Source: Bacteroidales bacterium
Lineage (GTDB): Bacteria; Bacteroidota; Bacteroidia; Bacteroidales; UBA932
NCBI GenBank assembly: GCA_017618115.1
Contig: JAFZUX010000009.1
Span: 124,001-188,000 of the forward strand
DNA: 64,000 nt
Reading direction: 5' to 3'
The position numbers were made by a program, and so were the translations under genes. The notes below the pieces were generated by a model that worked only from the letters and a program-made list of their open reading frames with translations, was not told where the DNA came from and made no database searches. Below, piece by piece: positions 50,678 to 58,689 of this stretch; position 1 is the first letter of the stretch; the number at the start of each line of letters is the position of its first letter.

Positions 50678-52195
50678 ATGAAAAAGATTGCAATAATAGT
50701 TGGAGCTGTTGCAGCGGTTGTCATACTGCTTTTTGCAACCAAAAAGTATTGGAAGCCGGAGATTTTGGACGGTCCGGGTATGGAGATGGAGGTAAAAGAG
50801 GATGTTGATACCACGCTGCCTCCTATGTTCTTTATTGGAAACGGAGAGTATCTTCAGATGCTCTATTGGTCTAATGTTGAGGAGCCTAAGAAAGAGGCGG
50901 GTAATGAGGATTATTTTGATACAATGCATGAATGTTGGGAAAGACAGGAGCTGTTGCGCCGTAACTTTGATAAGTACACCAACATGCTTGTGGATGGCGG
51001 TAAAACCGTGAAGGTTAAGTTTGTAGATGAGATTCTCAAAGACCCGGACGGCAATACTCCTAGTATTGGAGAGGTTCACGGACGCCCGGATATTCCTGCT
51101 CTCTGTGCCCGTTATACCGTTGTAGACCCTAAAGATGGATATGACAAAGACGGTGACAATATTCTTAGCAACTGGGGTGTCGTGATTGTAACTGATGATT
51201 ATCTTAATACGCGCAAACGTCTGGATGTCAAATATTCATACGAGAATCCAGATCAGAAACTCTCTCCGCAGATTGTAAGCCAGATGGAGAAGGAGTACAA
51301 TATGAAGGCTCAGACTGCATACGAACTGTGCAAGATTGGGGACCGTTACATCCACGCTGCCATTGAGTTTCAGGGAGAGTATAAGAACGCTCCTAAATCT
51401 GATGAATACAGTTCAGACCATAAATATGCCCTTGCCCTTGAGCTGCTTATAGACAGCGGAAAGGTTTACAAGACGGAGAGATTGGGCTACTACGATCCAG
51501 ATTACGGAACCACCTGGAACGCAGATGCAGACGGCTATATTCCTAACCACATCATTGCTGCCTTTGAAGGCCCTAAGGGATTGGAACTCTGCTTCTCACA
51601 CGGAGCACCGGAGAGTTATGTAGTGGGTATGATGTACCTTAGAGACAGCACACTTGAGGAGGTTGATTATGAGATGTACCACACTCTTATAGATGAGGAG
51701 AAGCCAATGTGGAAGCATGAAATTGCAGAGATGTGCAACGTCTACAAGAAGATGGATCCTAAGAATAAAGATGTGAAAATGAGCAAGTGGAGCCGCATCT
51801 ATGTAGACTATGACAACGAGTGGGTATGGCTTGCAGATAATGAAGATAAGCATAACGCCTTCTTATTCAGGCCGGAGAAAGGCAAGAGTCCGTTTACTTT
51901 GATAGACAGTGAAGGAGAACTCCAGAAAGTTGTACGTATGGAGGATTACAATAACGCAATCTACTACCTCAAAATGGTTGGTCCTAAGGATAATAGAACT
52001 ACCTTCACCAAGATACTGACCTTTAAGCAGGGCAAGAAGACAGATGAGTTCTACGCAGTTGCAGTAGACGGAGAGTTCACGGAGTGTACTCTCAACGGCC
52101 AGCCGATGACCATTGAGGATTGCCTTGGCTACCTCGGCAAACTGCCTGAAGAACGTGAGCTTTACATGTATTTTAGAGATATAGAAGAGAAATAA
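50678..52195 (+). CDS. Membrane-anchored protein of unknown function
   Basis: This 505-residue protein has one N-terminal transmembrane segment (about 4-21, IAIIVGAVAAVVILLFA) and a large, acidic and lysine-rich region outside the membrane. Stretches such as FFIGNGEYLQMLYWSNVEEP and HNAFLFRPEKGKSPFTLIDS are visible but not recognised as a family. It follows the beta-helix gene by 19 bases and precedes a small zinc-ribbon membrane protein by 14 bases, so the three probably form one operon. Confidence 0.68.
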   Translation: MKKIAIIVGAVAAVVILLFATKKYWKPEILDGPGMEMEVKEDVDTTLPPMFFIGNGEYLQMLYWSNVEEPKKEAGNEDYFDTMHECWERQELLRRNFDKYTNMLVDGGKTVKVKFVDEILKDPDGNTPSIGEVHGRPDIPALCARYTVVDPKDGYDKDGDNILSNWGVVIVTDDYLNTRKRLDVKYSYENPDQKLSPQIVSQMEKEYNMKAQTAYELCKIGDRYIHAAIEFQGEYKNAPKSDEYSSDHKYALALELLIDSGKVYKTERLGYYDPDYGTTWNADADGYIPNHIIAAFEGPKGLELCFSHGAPESYVVGMMYLRDSTLEEVDYEMYHTLIDEEKPMWKHEIAEMCNVYKKMDPKNKDVKMSKWSRIYVDYDNEWVWLADNEDKHNAFLFRPEKGKSPFTLIDSEGELQKVVRMEDYNNAIYYLKMVGPKDNRTTFTKILTFKQGKKTDEFYAVAVDGEFTECTLNGQPMTIEDCLGYLGKLPEERELYMYFRDIEEK

Positions 52196-52209
52196 TAAAA
52201 ATTAAGATA

Positions 52210-52584
52210 ATGGAGATTATTAAAAAGTGCCCTTATTGCGGGGGAGAGATTCCTGAGGAAGCTCAAAAATGTAAACACTGCGGTGAATGGATTACCCCAC
52301 CTGCTCAGCCAGTTCAACAGGTTGTAGTTAATCAGGTAGAGCCTCAATCATCTAACGGAATAGGAATTGCCGGATTCGTTATTTCACTGGTATGCATATT
52401 CTTATGCTGGATTCCCGGATTGAATATAATTGTTTGGTTAGTAGGTTTTATCCTCTCTCTGATAGGTATATTCAAGAAACCTCGCGGTCTTGCTATAGCA
52501 GGCCTCGTGATTTCATCCATTATGGCAGTCATAATGGTTGCAATACTAGGAGCAATTACATTAGCAATCTTTGAAAACATATAG
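52210..52584 (+). CDS. Zinc-ribbon plus DUF4190-like membrane protein
   Basis: This 124-residue protein has an N-terminal zinc ribbon, CPYCGG at 8-13 and CKHCGE at 22-27 (two CxxC). A Pro/Gln-rich linker follows, then a two-helix membrane domain (about 53-122) of the DUF4190 type: GIAGFVISLVCIFLCWIPGL and GLAIAGLVISSIMAVIMVAI. Such proteins are common single-domain membrane sensors of unknown role. It is the last gene of the plus-strand group, convergent with the next minus-strand gene 12 bases away. Confidence 0.82.
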   Translation: MEIIKKCPYCGGEIPEEAQKCKHCGEWITPPAQPVQQVVVNQVEPQSSNGIGIAGFVISLVCIFLCWIPGLNIIVWLVGFILSLIGIFKKPRGLAIAGLVISSIMAVIMVAILGAITLAIFENI

Positions 52585-52596
52585 CGTAGTAACTAC

Positions 52597-53772
52597 CTAG
52601 GGTAGGGTGATGTCAAAGCCGTCACCGGTGCCTACGTGGACGGTGCCGCTTTGGAGCTGATCCTCGTAAATGAAGTATGGAAGGTCCTTGTACGTTTGGC
52701 GTGCAAGGGCTTTTCCTTTTTCATACTCTGAATCTTTAGGCATTCTCCAGCGTCCGAATCTTACGGATGGTTCACGCTTAATTGATTCTATAAGGGAAAT
52801 ATCCGGAACTATCTCATTATGAACGGCATCTGCCATAAGGTCCAATACATTGGAGTTGCTTTGCACGTATGCTCTGGAGAGGCCGCAGACGTTGGAAGTG
52901 GCTATAAGTTTGTATTTTAGGAACTCATCTGCCATTATATCATCAAAGCTCAAGCCCAGAGCCTTCTTTATAATATCCAGTGTGCGTCTTGCCTGAGCCT
53001 TGGCAATGACCATATTAGAGGCGTTGGCCATAAATGAGGTCTTGGTGTAATTGCCGGTTGCAATCATCTCCATAAGCCCCTCCTTGCCCTTAGGACCTCT
53101 GTAAACCATAAGGTGAAGACCCAGTGCAATCACATAGTGTTCAGGTTGCAGAAGGCGGGAAGAGTTCTTTGCAATATCCTGTGACAGAATATCTTGCAGA
53201 TAGTAGGCATCTGCCTCGCAAACGGATGCGTTCCAATACTCAATGTTCTTTCTGAGCGGATAGGTGAGACCTTTGTAAAGCGGATCCATTCCCGTTAGGG
53301 TGATTGAGAGAATGCCGAGCGTATCTTCCGAACAGATTTTCCAAAGCAGGTTCTCCTTCTCCACCTCAATAAGGAACTCCGTTATGTCCGTATGTCTTTC
53401 TCCAATCTCAAAGAGTTTTCTGTAAACCGCTAAACCTCTTTCTCTTACAGGGTAGTTTTTGATGGTGTCGTATGCCGTTCTGAAAGGCTCCAGCCACTCA
53501 TTAGGAGTAACAATGTGAGTCTCTTTCTGCTCCGTTTGGTTTTGGGTCTGGCCGGCCATCGCGATTTTTGCGGAAAGGTCCATATATTTTCCCATCAGCC
53601 CTGATTCCTGGAAGTTGGAGAAGAATAGGGTTGGGTCATTCTGACTCTCTCCAAAGGTAGTCAGCTCTCTCTTATAAGCCTCAATTTCAGCCTTGATGGA
53701 GTCATCTGTTGTCTGCATATTGTCCAGGCCGCTGATGTAGCCCTGAATCATCATCTGTATTGTAGGATCCAT
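52597..53772 (-). CDS. Unknown cytoplasmic protein, second gene of a two-gene unit
   Basis: This 391-residue helical protein has no signal peptide or membrane segment and no family I recognise. Notable stretches are HYVIALGLHLMVYRGPKGKE, KAQARRTLDIIKKALGLSFD and VRFGRWRMPKDSEYEKGKAL. The ATG lies 1 base after the stop of the upstream 257-residue gene, so the two are translated as a pair. They may work together, but there is no basis for a function. Confidence 0.62.
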   Translation of the reverse strand: MDPTIQMMIQGYISGLDNMQTTDDSIKAEIEAYKRELTTFGESQNDPTLFFSNFQESGLMGKYMDLSAKIAMAGQTQNQTEQKETHIVTPNEWLEPFRTAYDTIKNYPVRERGLAVYRKLFEIGERHTDITEFLIEVEKENLLWKICSEDTLGILSITLTGMDPLYKGLTYPLRKNIEYWNASVCEADAYYLQDILSQDIAKNSSRLLQPEHYVIALGLHLMVYRGPKGKEGLMEMIATGNYTKTSFMANASNMVIAKAQARRTLDIIKKALGLSFDDIMADEFLKYKLIATSNVCGLSRAYVQSNSNVLDLMADAVHNEIVPDISLIESIKREPSVRFGRWRMPKDSEYEKGKALARQTYKDLPYFIYEDQLQSGTVHVGTGDGFDITLP

Positions 53773-53773
53773 A

Positions 53774-54547
53774 TTAATTGAGAGTTACAAGTTTATAACT
53801 GCCCTCCTCCGTCTCCGGAGAGAGTCTTAAACAAGGTGATTTTACCTCCTGACTATACCATTGAGAGCATTCCGCTTTTAGCGTATCACGCTGGTTCCAA
53901 AGCTCTTCAATCTCCTGCTGACGTGAGGCGGTGCTCCACTCTAATGTATCCAGATTACCTGATGAGGCCTTAATTATTGTCTCTGTGAATTCTTTGTAAT
54001 ACTCATCACTGCAGTCAATTAGAGCCCTGAAAGATGGCATTGCAGCTAGCGTTGCAAAGTCTGAACTCGGTTTTGAGAGCGTCTTAAGGTCCTCCTTAAT
54101 TTTTGCAACGGCTCTATCCGGCTCGCAGCGTGTATCATCAAATTCCACAAAGTCTATAAAGAGGCGGTGGAAGCTCTCGATGGTTTTAATCCACCCATCC
54201 TTTTTGGCCTGGAGGTCTACCCATAAACCGGTGTGTGTGAAGGTGTAATAGGGGTCTGCCTCAATTTTCTTTAGAATCTCATCACAGAACTGGGCAACGT
54301 CATTCCACCCCATCTCCTCTGCAGCCTGTTTGTTTGCAAAGACACGGTCCATAGCCACTGCGGCTGCTCCTGCCGTATAAAGACCGTTCTGCTTGGATTT
54401 CTCCTGTGCCTCCTCATTGGTTGAACAGGAGTTGATAAGGTCTAACCATTTTCTGTAATACTCTGCCTGATAGGGAGTTCTGCTGCAGTTCCCAAACCTT
54501 TGGACATAAAGCCCATAGAGTTCCTTTGTAGTTTTTGTATCGCTCAT
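53774..54547 (-). CDS. Unknown cytoplasmic protein, first gene of a two-gene unit
   Basis: This 257-residue protein starts MSDTKTTKELYGLYVQRFGN and is helical, with PYYTFTHTGLWVDLQAKKDG near the middle and EIEELWNQRDTLKAECSQWY near the end. No family is recognised. A frame is open back to 54646, but the start at 54547 is preferred: upstream of it on the minus strand TTG, 19 bases, GATATTTG resembles a promoter, and the extra residues look non-coding. The downstream gene follows with a 1-base gap. Confidence 0.6.
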   Translation of the reverse strand: MSDTKTTKELYGLYVQRFGNCSRTPYQAEYYRKWLDLINSCSTNEEAQEKSKQNGLYTAGAAAVAMDRVFANKQAAEEMGWNDVAQFCDEILKKIEADPYYTFTHTGLWVDLQAKKDGWIKTIESFHRLFIDFVEFDDTRCEPDRAVAKIKEDLKTLSKPSSDFATLAAMPSFRALIDCSDEYYKEFTETIIKASSGNLDTLEWSTASRQQEIEELWNQRDTLKAECSQWYSQEVKSPCLRLSPETEEGSYKLVTLN

Positions 54548-54732
54548 ACTGAATTTGAGGTCAAATAGACCAACGCAAATATCGGAAAAATCTCCTGACG
54601 GGCAAGCGGTACTCTCTGGGCGACTGGCCAAGGTGCTGGCTTGCATTATTTATGCTTTGATATTCCAATAAAAAGTCGTTCTTTTGCACTTGTATATCGA
54701 ATGTTAAACATAGGACCCACATAAATCATACA

Positions 54733-54918
54733 ATGATAGATTTTATCAAATCTATAAACAGCCTGAATGGAAGAGTTCCTATGCGCAGTATTTTACAGTG
54801 GGTAGGCACAATGTGCGTTGAGTACAATCATCATCATGTGGTTTATGCCAAGAAGAACGGCCTCGCCGTCACCATGTATCAGGACTATGGATGGCCCGCC
54901 AAGAAACTAGAGGAATAG
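54733..54918 (+). CDS. Small unknown protein at the edge of a foreign-looking region
   Basis: This 61-residue protein reads MIDFIKSINSLNGRVPMRSI, then VEYNHHHVVYAKKNGLAVTM. It has no known family. It lies 27 bases before the DUF4153-like gene in the same direction. Codon use (more C/G-ending codons) differs from the genes upstream and agrees with the downstream gene, suggesting joint transfer. Confidence 0.45.
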   Translation: MIDFIKSINSLNGRVPMRSILQWVGTMCVEYNHHHVVYAKKNGLAVTMYQDYGWPAKKLEE

Positions 54919-54945
54919 ACATGACGATAGTAATAAAGGATTGAG

Positions 54946-56580
54946 ATGAATACGAAACTGAAATCATTATTGCAGCAACTGTTGCAAAGCCCTCGGCGAT
55001 TCCCTGTTGAATTGGCTCTGGGAGTGGCGTTCTTTATCATAGCAGTGTGGGACAGAGAGACCCACGCATGGAATGAAGTGACCAGACAATACGAGAGCGC
55101 TGTCAATGGCGATATTCTTTGGTTCTTCGTGCCACTCGTGGCTTTGTCCTTCTGGCTCCATCGCGTTAATCGGTGGGCCTATCTCGCCTCATTCTTCCTG
55201 TTCCTGCCCCTGATGGCACTCGACCTGAAGCCGTTCCTTTGGACATACGGTTTCGCGTTTACCTACGTCCTGGCAGGCATCCTGCTTGTAGTAGGCAACA
55301 GGAGGTTGGATAACCGTTCCTTTGCGGCTCATGCCTTGCATGTAGTAACTCAGATGTTCTTCGGTCTGCTCATTACCGGCATCCTCAACTTGGCGGTTGT
55401 AGCCATCGTTGCCTCGTTCTTCTACATCTTCGGCATCGACGAACCCAAGCATTTCTACGAACATATCATCCAGTTCATTTGGTTTGTGTTGGCTCCGCAG
55501 GTATGTTGTACCCTGATCCGTCAGAACGAGGACGAGGTTACAGAACCCTTCAAGGTGCTTCGGCTCATCCTGAACTTTATCCTTTCACCAGCCGTTATCA
55601 TCTACACAGTCATCCTCTATACCTATTTTATAAAGATAGCCTTCGAATGGGACTTGCCCAAGGGTGGGGTGGCATGGATGGTGATGGGATTCATTACTGT
55701 GGCACTCGTAGGCCGCATGGCCCAGTCGATACTCAGCAAACGATACTACGACTGGTTCTACAACCGTTTCACGCTGATAGCCATTCCTCCACTCATCATG
55801 TACTGGATAGGTTCCATCTACCGCATCCGTCTCTATAGCTTCACTGAGAGCCGTTTCTACCTGATGGTGGCTGGTGTACTGATGACGCTCTTTGTATTGA
55901 TGCTATGGAAGAAGCGTACACGTAAATACCAGCTTATGGCACTCATCTTCGGAGCTACCATCATCCTCTTCACCTACATCCCAGGTATTTCAGCCAAGAG
56001 CATCGGACTGGGTTGCCAGAAGCAACGACTTACCCGGCTTATCAACGAACTGAAGCTGACAGATGCTAAGACGGGTAAACTGAGTGATGATATCGACATG
56101 AGACGCATCAAGCAGGACAGTCTGCTATGCGAACAATACATGGATTTCACAAGCGTAGTCAACTATGTTCGCAATGAAATCGGAAACGATGATTTCAAGA
56201 AACAGTACGGTGAATGGTCACACCCAGAATATGGTTTCAATTACAACAAGTCCAAGAACTTGTATGATAATAGTAACTGGTATGAAAGGAGGAAACCCAT
56301 TGACTTGGGCGACTACAGCATCATGCTCCCGGAAAATCAGTATACTTGCAACTTTAGAAACAAGAAAGTCATCGTCAAGAACAATGACGTGGTAGTTCTT
56401 GAATACCCAATCAATTCCATCATCAGGCAGGACACAATGCTCTTACATCATCCAGAGCAGTTGCTTACCTATCGAAACGACTCACTTATGCTGGTGCTGC
56501 AGAGCATAAGCATTGAAGACACCATTGTCACATATGTCAGGTGCTACGATTTCCAGTTGTTCAAAAAACAAATGAAATAA
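54946..56580 (+). CDS. DUF4153-like multi-pass membrane protein
   Basis: This 544-residue protein has about ten hydrophobic segments in residues 15-355, then a soluble C-terminal domain of about 180 residues. Blocks such as VTQMFFGLLITGILNLAVVA and RLILNFILSPAVIIYTVILY fit the DUF4153 family of Bacteroidota. The soluble tail ends TYVRCYDFQLFKKQMK. No function is established for the family. GC-richer codons (GGC, ATC, CTC) contrast with the rest of the window and suggest horizontal acquisition. Confidence 0.8.
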   Translation: MNTKLKSLLQQLLQSPRRFPVELALGVAFFIIAVWDRETHAWNEVTRQYESAVNGDILWFFVPLVALSFWLHRVNRWAYLASFFLFLPLMALDLKPFLWTYGFAFTYVLAGILLVVGNRRLDNRSFAAHALHVVTQMFFGLLITGILNLAVVAIVASFFYIFGIDEPKHFYEHIIQFIWFVLAPQVCCTLIRQNEDEVTEPFKVLRLILNFILSPAVIIYTVILYTYFIKIAFEWDLPKGGVAWMVMGFITVALVGRMAQSILSKRYYDWFYNRFTLIAIPPLIMYWIGSIYRIRLYSFTESRFYLMVAGVLMTLFVLMLWKKRTRKYQLMALIFGATIILFTYIPGISAKSIGLGCQKQRLTRLINELKLTDAKTGKLSDDIDMRRIKQDSLLCEQYMDFTSVVNYVRNEIGNDDFKKQYGEWSHPEYGFNYNKSKNLYDNSNWYERRKPIDLGDYSIMLPENQYTCNFRNKKVIVKNNDVVVLEYPINSIIRQDTMLLHHPEQLLTYRNDSLMLVLQSISIEDTIVTYVRCYDFQLFKKQMK

Positions 56581-56855
56581 AGGATATCATAGATTGAAGA
56601 TATATGGACGTATATATCTGGTTCGTTAAATCGAGATTGGTAGAACTGATTCCAATGGAAAAAGTAAGCTAAAGCCATTTTCTACACTTTTTACCGTAGA
56701 ATGTGACAAGAGATAATTTTGTAGTTTGTATAAACGCTTGGAAATGAGCTACTTTCCGATGCAGTCTATAAATCTAATTGATAATCAATTAGTTAAGTCG
56801 TTCGCAGTTCAAATATGGTTCAGAAAAAACGTGTATCACTTGTCACTAAACCAGA
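56581..56855. other. Intergenic region with a perfect palindrome
   Basis: These 275 bases between the DUF4153-like and RhuM genes hold no convincing gene. CTAATTGAT, A, ATCAATTAG at 56774-56792 is a perfect 9-bp inverted repeat with a 1-base centre. No terminator with a T run was seen. Confidence 0.5.
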
Positions 56856-57836
56856 CTAATTCTTCCGGTTTATCAGGCTGACCACGACTTTTACCATCGT
56901 GTCCATCTCGTCCGTGTGGCTCTCGGCAATCATCAGCGTTAGCGCCACGAGGGATGCATCGGATATGCGTTTTGTTCCGTCGGCGCGGTACAGGATGCCG
57001 TTGTTCTGCATAAACCAGAGGAAGAGGGTGGCCGCGATTCGTTTGTTGCCGTCAACGAAGGAATGGTTCTTAACGACAAGGTAAAGAAGCATGGCAGCCT
57101 TTTCTTCAATGCTGGGGTAGAGGTCGCGGCCTTCCCAGGTCTGATAGATCTGGCCGATGCTGCTGTGGAACGATGCGTCTTTCTCCACACCAAACAGTTC
57201 GCTTGCTCCGAACTTTTCCTTCAGGCTCTTGATGGCTTCAATGGCAATCTCGTAAGTGGCATGGAAGTGCTCCGGAGTAGTCGTGTCTGCAATTTTGAGA
57301 CTTTGGTAATCGTAGGCATCGAGCGTGTCCAGAGCGTAGGTATAGTCACGAATCACATCAAACAGGTCAGTCGCCTGGTCGGAAGTTAGGAGCAGTTCTT
57401 TGCTGAATACGTTCTCCAGCAGACCTACGGCTTTTTTGAGTTCTTCGTATTTCTGTTCGGATACAGCATTGCGATTGATAACATAACCCTTCAGCATATA
57501 TTGCTTGATAATGTCTGTCGCCCAGATTCTGAATCTTGTGGCACGGACGGAGTTTACACGGTATCCTACAGAGATTATCATATCTAAATTGTAGTACTGA
57601 ACAGGCTTGTCTGAAAAAGCAATTTGCATTTTTTGCAAAGTGCTTTCTTCAGTTAGTTCTCCACGTGTATAAACATTACGTATATGCCTTGAAATGTCGG
57701 ACACATCTTTGCCAAACAATGCCGCAATTGCTTTCTGTGTGGCCCAGATTGTTTCCCCGGCAGGGTCTACCATTGCCTCCATTGTAACCAGTCCGTCCTC
57801 GGACTTGTAGATGACTATGTCGTTTCTCTCTTTCAT
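56856..57836 (-). CDS. RhuM-family protein fused to a Fic/Doc domain
   Basis: This 326-residue cytoplasmic fusion has an N-terminal RhuM domain (about 8-150) with IWATQKAIAALFGKDVSDIS and NLDMIISVGYRVNSVRATRF, RIWATDIIKQYMLKGYVIN. The C-terminal part (about 195-326) is a Fic/Doc fold with NHSFVDGNKRIAATLFLWFM, which fits the Doc motif HxFxDxNKR. Doc-type proteins phosphorylate, and Fic proteins AMPylate, target proteins. No separate antitoxin is next to it. TATCTTTG (57867-57874, minus strand) is a good -7 box upstream. It lies in the foreign-looking island. Confidence 0.87.
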   Translation of the reverse strand: MKERNDIVIYKSEDGLVTMEAMVDPAGETIWATQKAIAALFGKDVSDISRHIRNVYTRGELTEESTLQKMQIAFSDKPVQYYNLDMIISVGYRVNSVRATRFRIWATDIIKQYMLKGYVINRNAVSEQKYEELKKAVGLLENVFSKELLLTSDQATDLFDVIRDYTYALDTLDAYDYQSLKIADTTTPEHFHATYEIAIEAIKSLKEKFGASELFGVEKDASFHSSIGQIYQTWEGRDLYPSIEEKAAMLLYLVVKNHSFVDGNKRIAATLFLWFMQNNGILYRADGTKRISDASLVALTLMIAESHTDEMDTMVKVVVSLINRKN

Positions 57837-57883
57837 AGCGTATTCAGTTCATAGTTCATACAATGACAAAGATAGCAAAAGTA

Positions 57884-58563
57884 TCATTTCTTGATTCTGA
57901 ATTGCCAGTTGAACGGGCATTTGGCTACCCGGCCTTTCGGCGTAGAAAAAGTATCCTTCCCATCGGGATCGGGTTCCCACCTGTTAGGGTTTCCTTGAAC
58001 TTGACGGTATTTAGGGACGTTCTTTCGCCACGCCCTGTCCACCTTAACCCCTTCGGCCCCATCACACCACTCTATCCAATCGGCCTTATCGAGCGTAATA
58101 CCGTTCAGGAGCATATCGTCGTAGATTTCCGTGGAATTGACAATCTTTTTTGGCGTCCCTTTCTCGTATGTAACCTTGTACTCACGGATGAGAAATGATG
58201 CACGGTAGCGCTCTTTGGCGTTCTCAAAAGTGATATCAATGCCTGAAGTGTGCGGATTTAGGCTTCCGATGGGATAATACGGCAGACCATCTATGTCTCG
58301 TCCGGTTCCCCAAACCACCCTGCACCATAGCCATATGCCAATGTGTGACCGGCACGGTTATACTTCCTGCGGTATAACTTTTCCAGGAGGTCCTTCCCTT
58401 TATCCAACTCCCCATCGACGATTAGAGCCATTGCATTTGCATAGGCCTGGTCTCACGCATCGTAAATGTCGGCCAGGTCCACTTTACGCGGCTTCATCTG
58501 GACAGCATAACTGCGGCCCGGTATTTCAATAGTATTGTCAATTGTTGCTGGAGGTTTAATCAT
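57884..58563 (-). pseudogene. Broken gene of unknown family
   Basis: Read from the ATG at 58563 the frame runs MIKPPATIDNTIEIPGRSYA, then VQMKPRKVDLADIYDA and meets TGA at 58453-58455. It continues DQAYANAMALIVDGELDKGK, LYRRKYNRAGHTLAYGYGAG and then needs a frame change near 58310-58330 to join GTGRDIDGLPYYPIGSLNPH and the C-terminal domain that ends at 57884. Two lesions (a stop, probably TGG to TGA, and a frameshift) indicate a pseudogene. The original family is not recognised. A good promoter lies upstream. GC-richer than most genes in the window. Confidence 0.65.
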
Positions 58564-58620
58564 AATAATGTTAAAATTAATATAAATTATTAAATATCAA
58601 TTACTTACGAAACGCAGTAG

Positions 58621-58652
58621 CAAAGATAAGCGGTCCTTGTAAGACCGCCAAA
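58621..58652 (-). promoter_or_regulatory. Promoter with a palindromic spacer upstream of the broken gene
   Basis: On the minus strand TTTG (58649-58652), 20 bases, TATCTTTG (58621-58628) matches the Bacteroidota promoter. The spacer contains GCGGTC, 7 bases, GACCGC, a perfect 6-bp inverted repeat (58630-58648) between the two boxes, an operator-like position. Confidence 0.65.
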
Positions 58653-58689
58653 CGAAAGATGTTAAAAGATGTTAAAGGATTTGAAAGAG

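Noticed and set aside
58453..58455. In-frame TGA as a selenocysteine or recoded codon.
   Set aside because: There is no hairpin expected of a SECIS element just after it, a second lesion (frameshift) is present, and a simple TGG to TGA change explains it.
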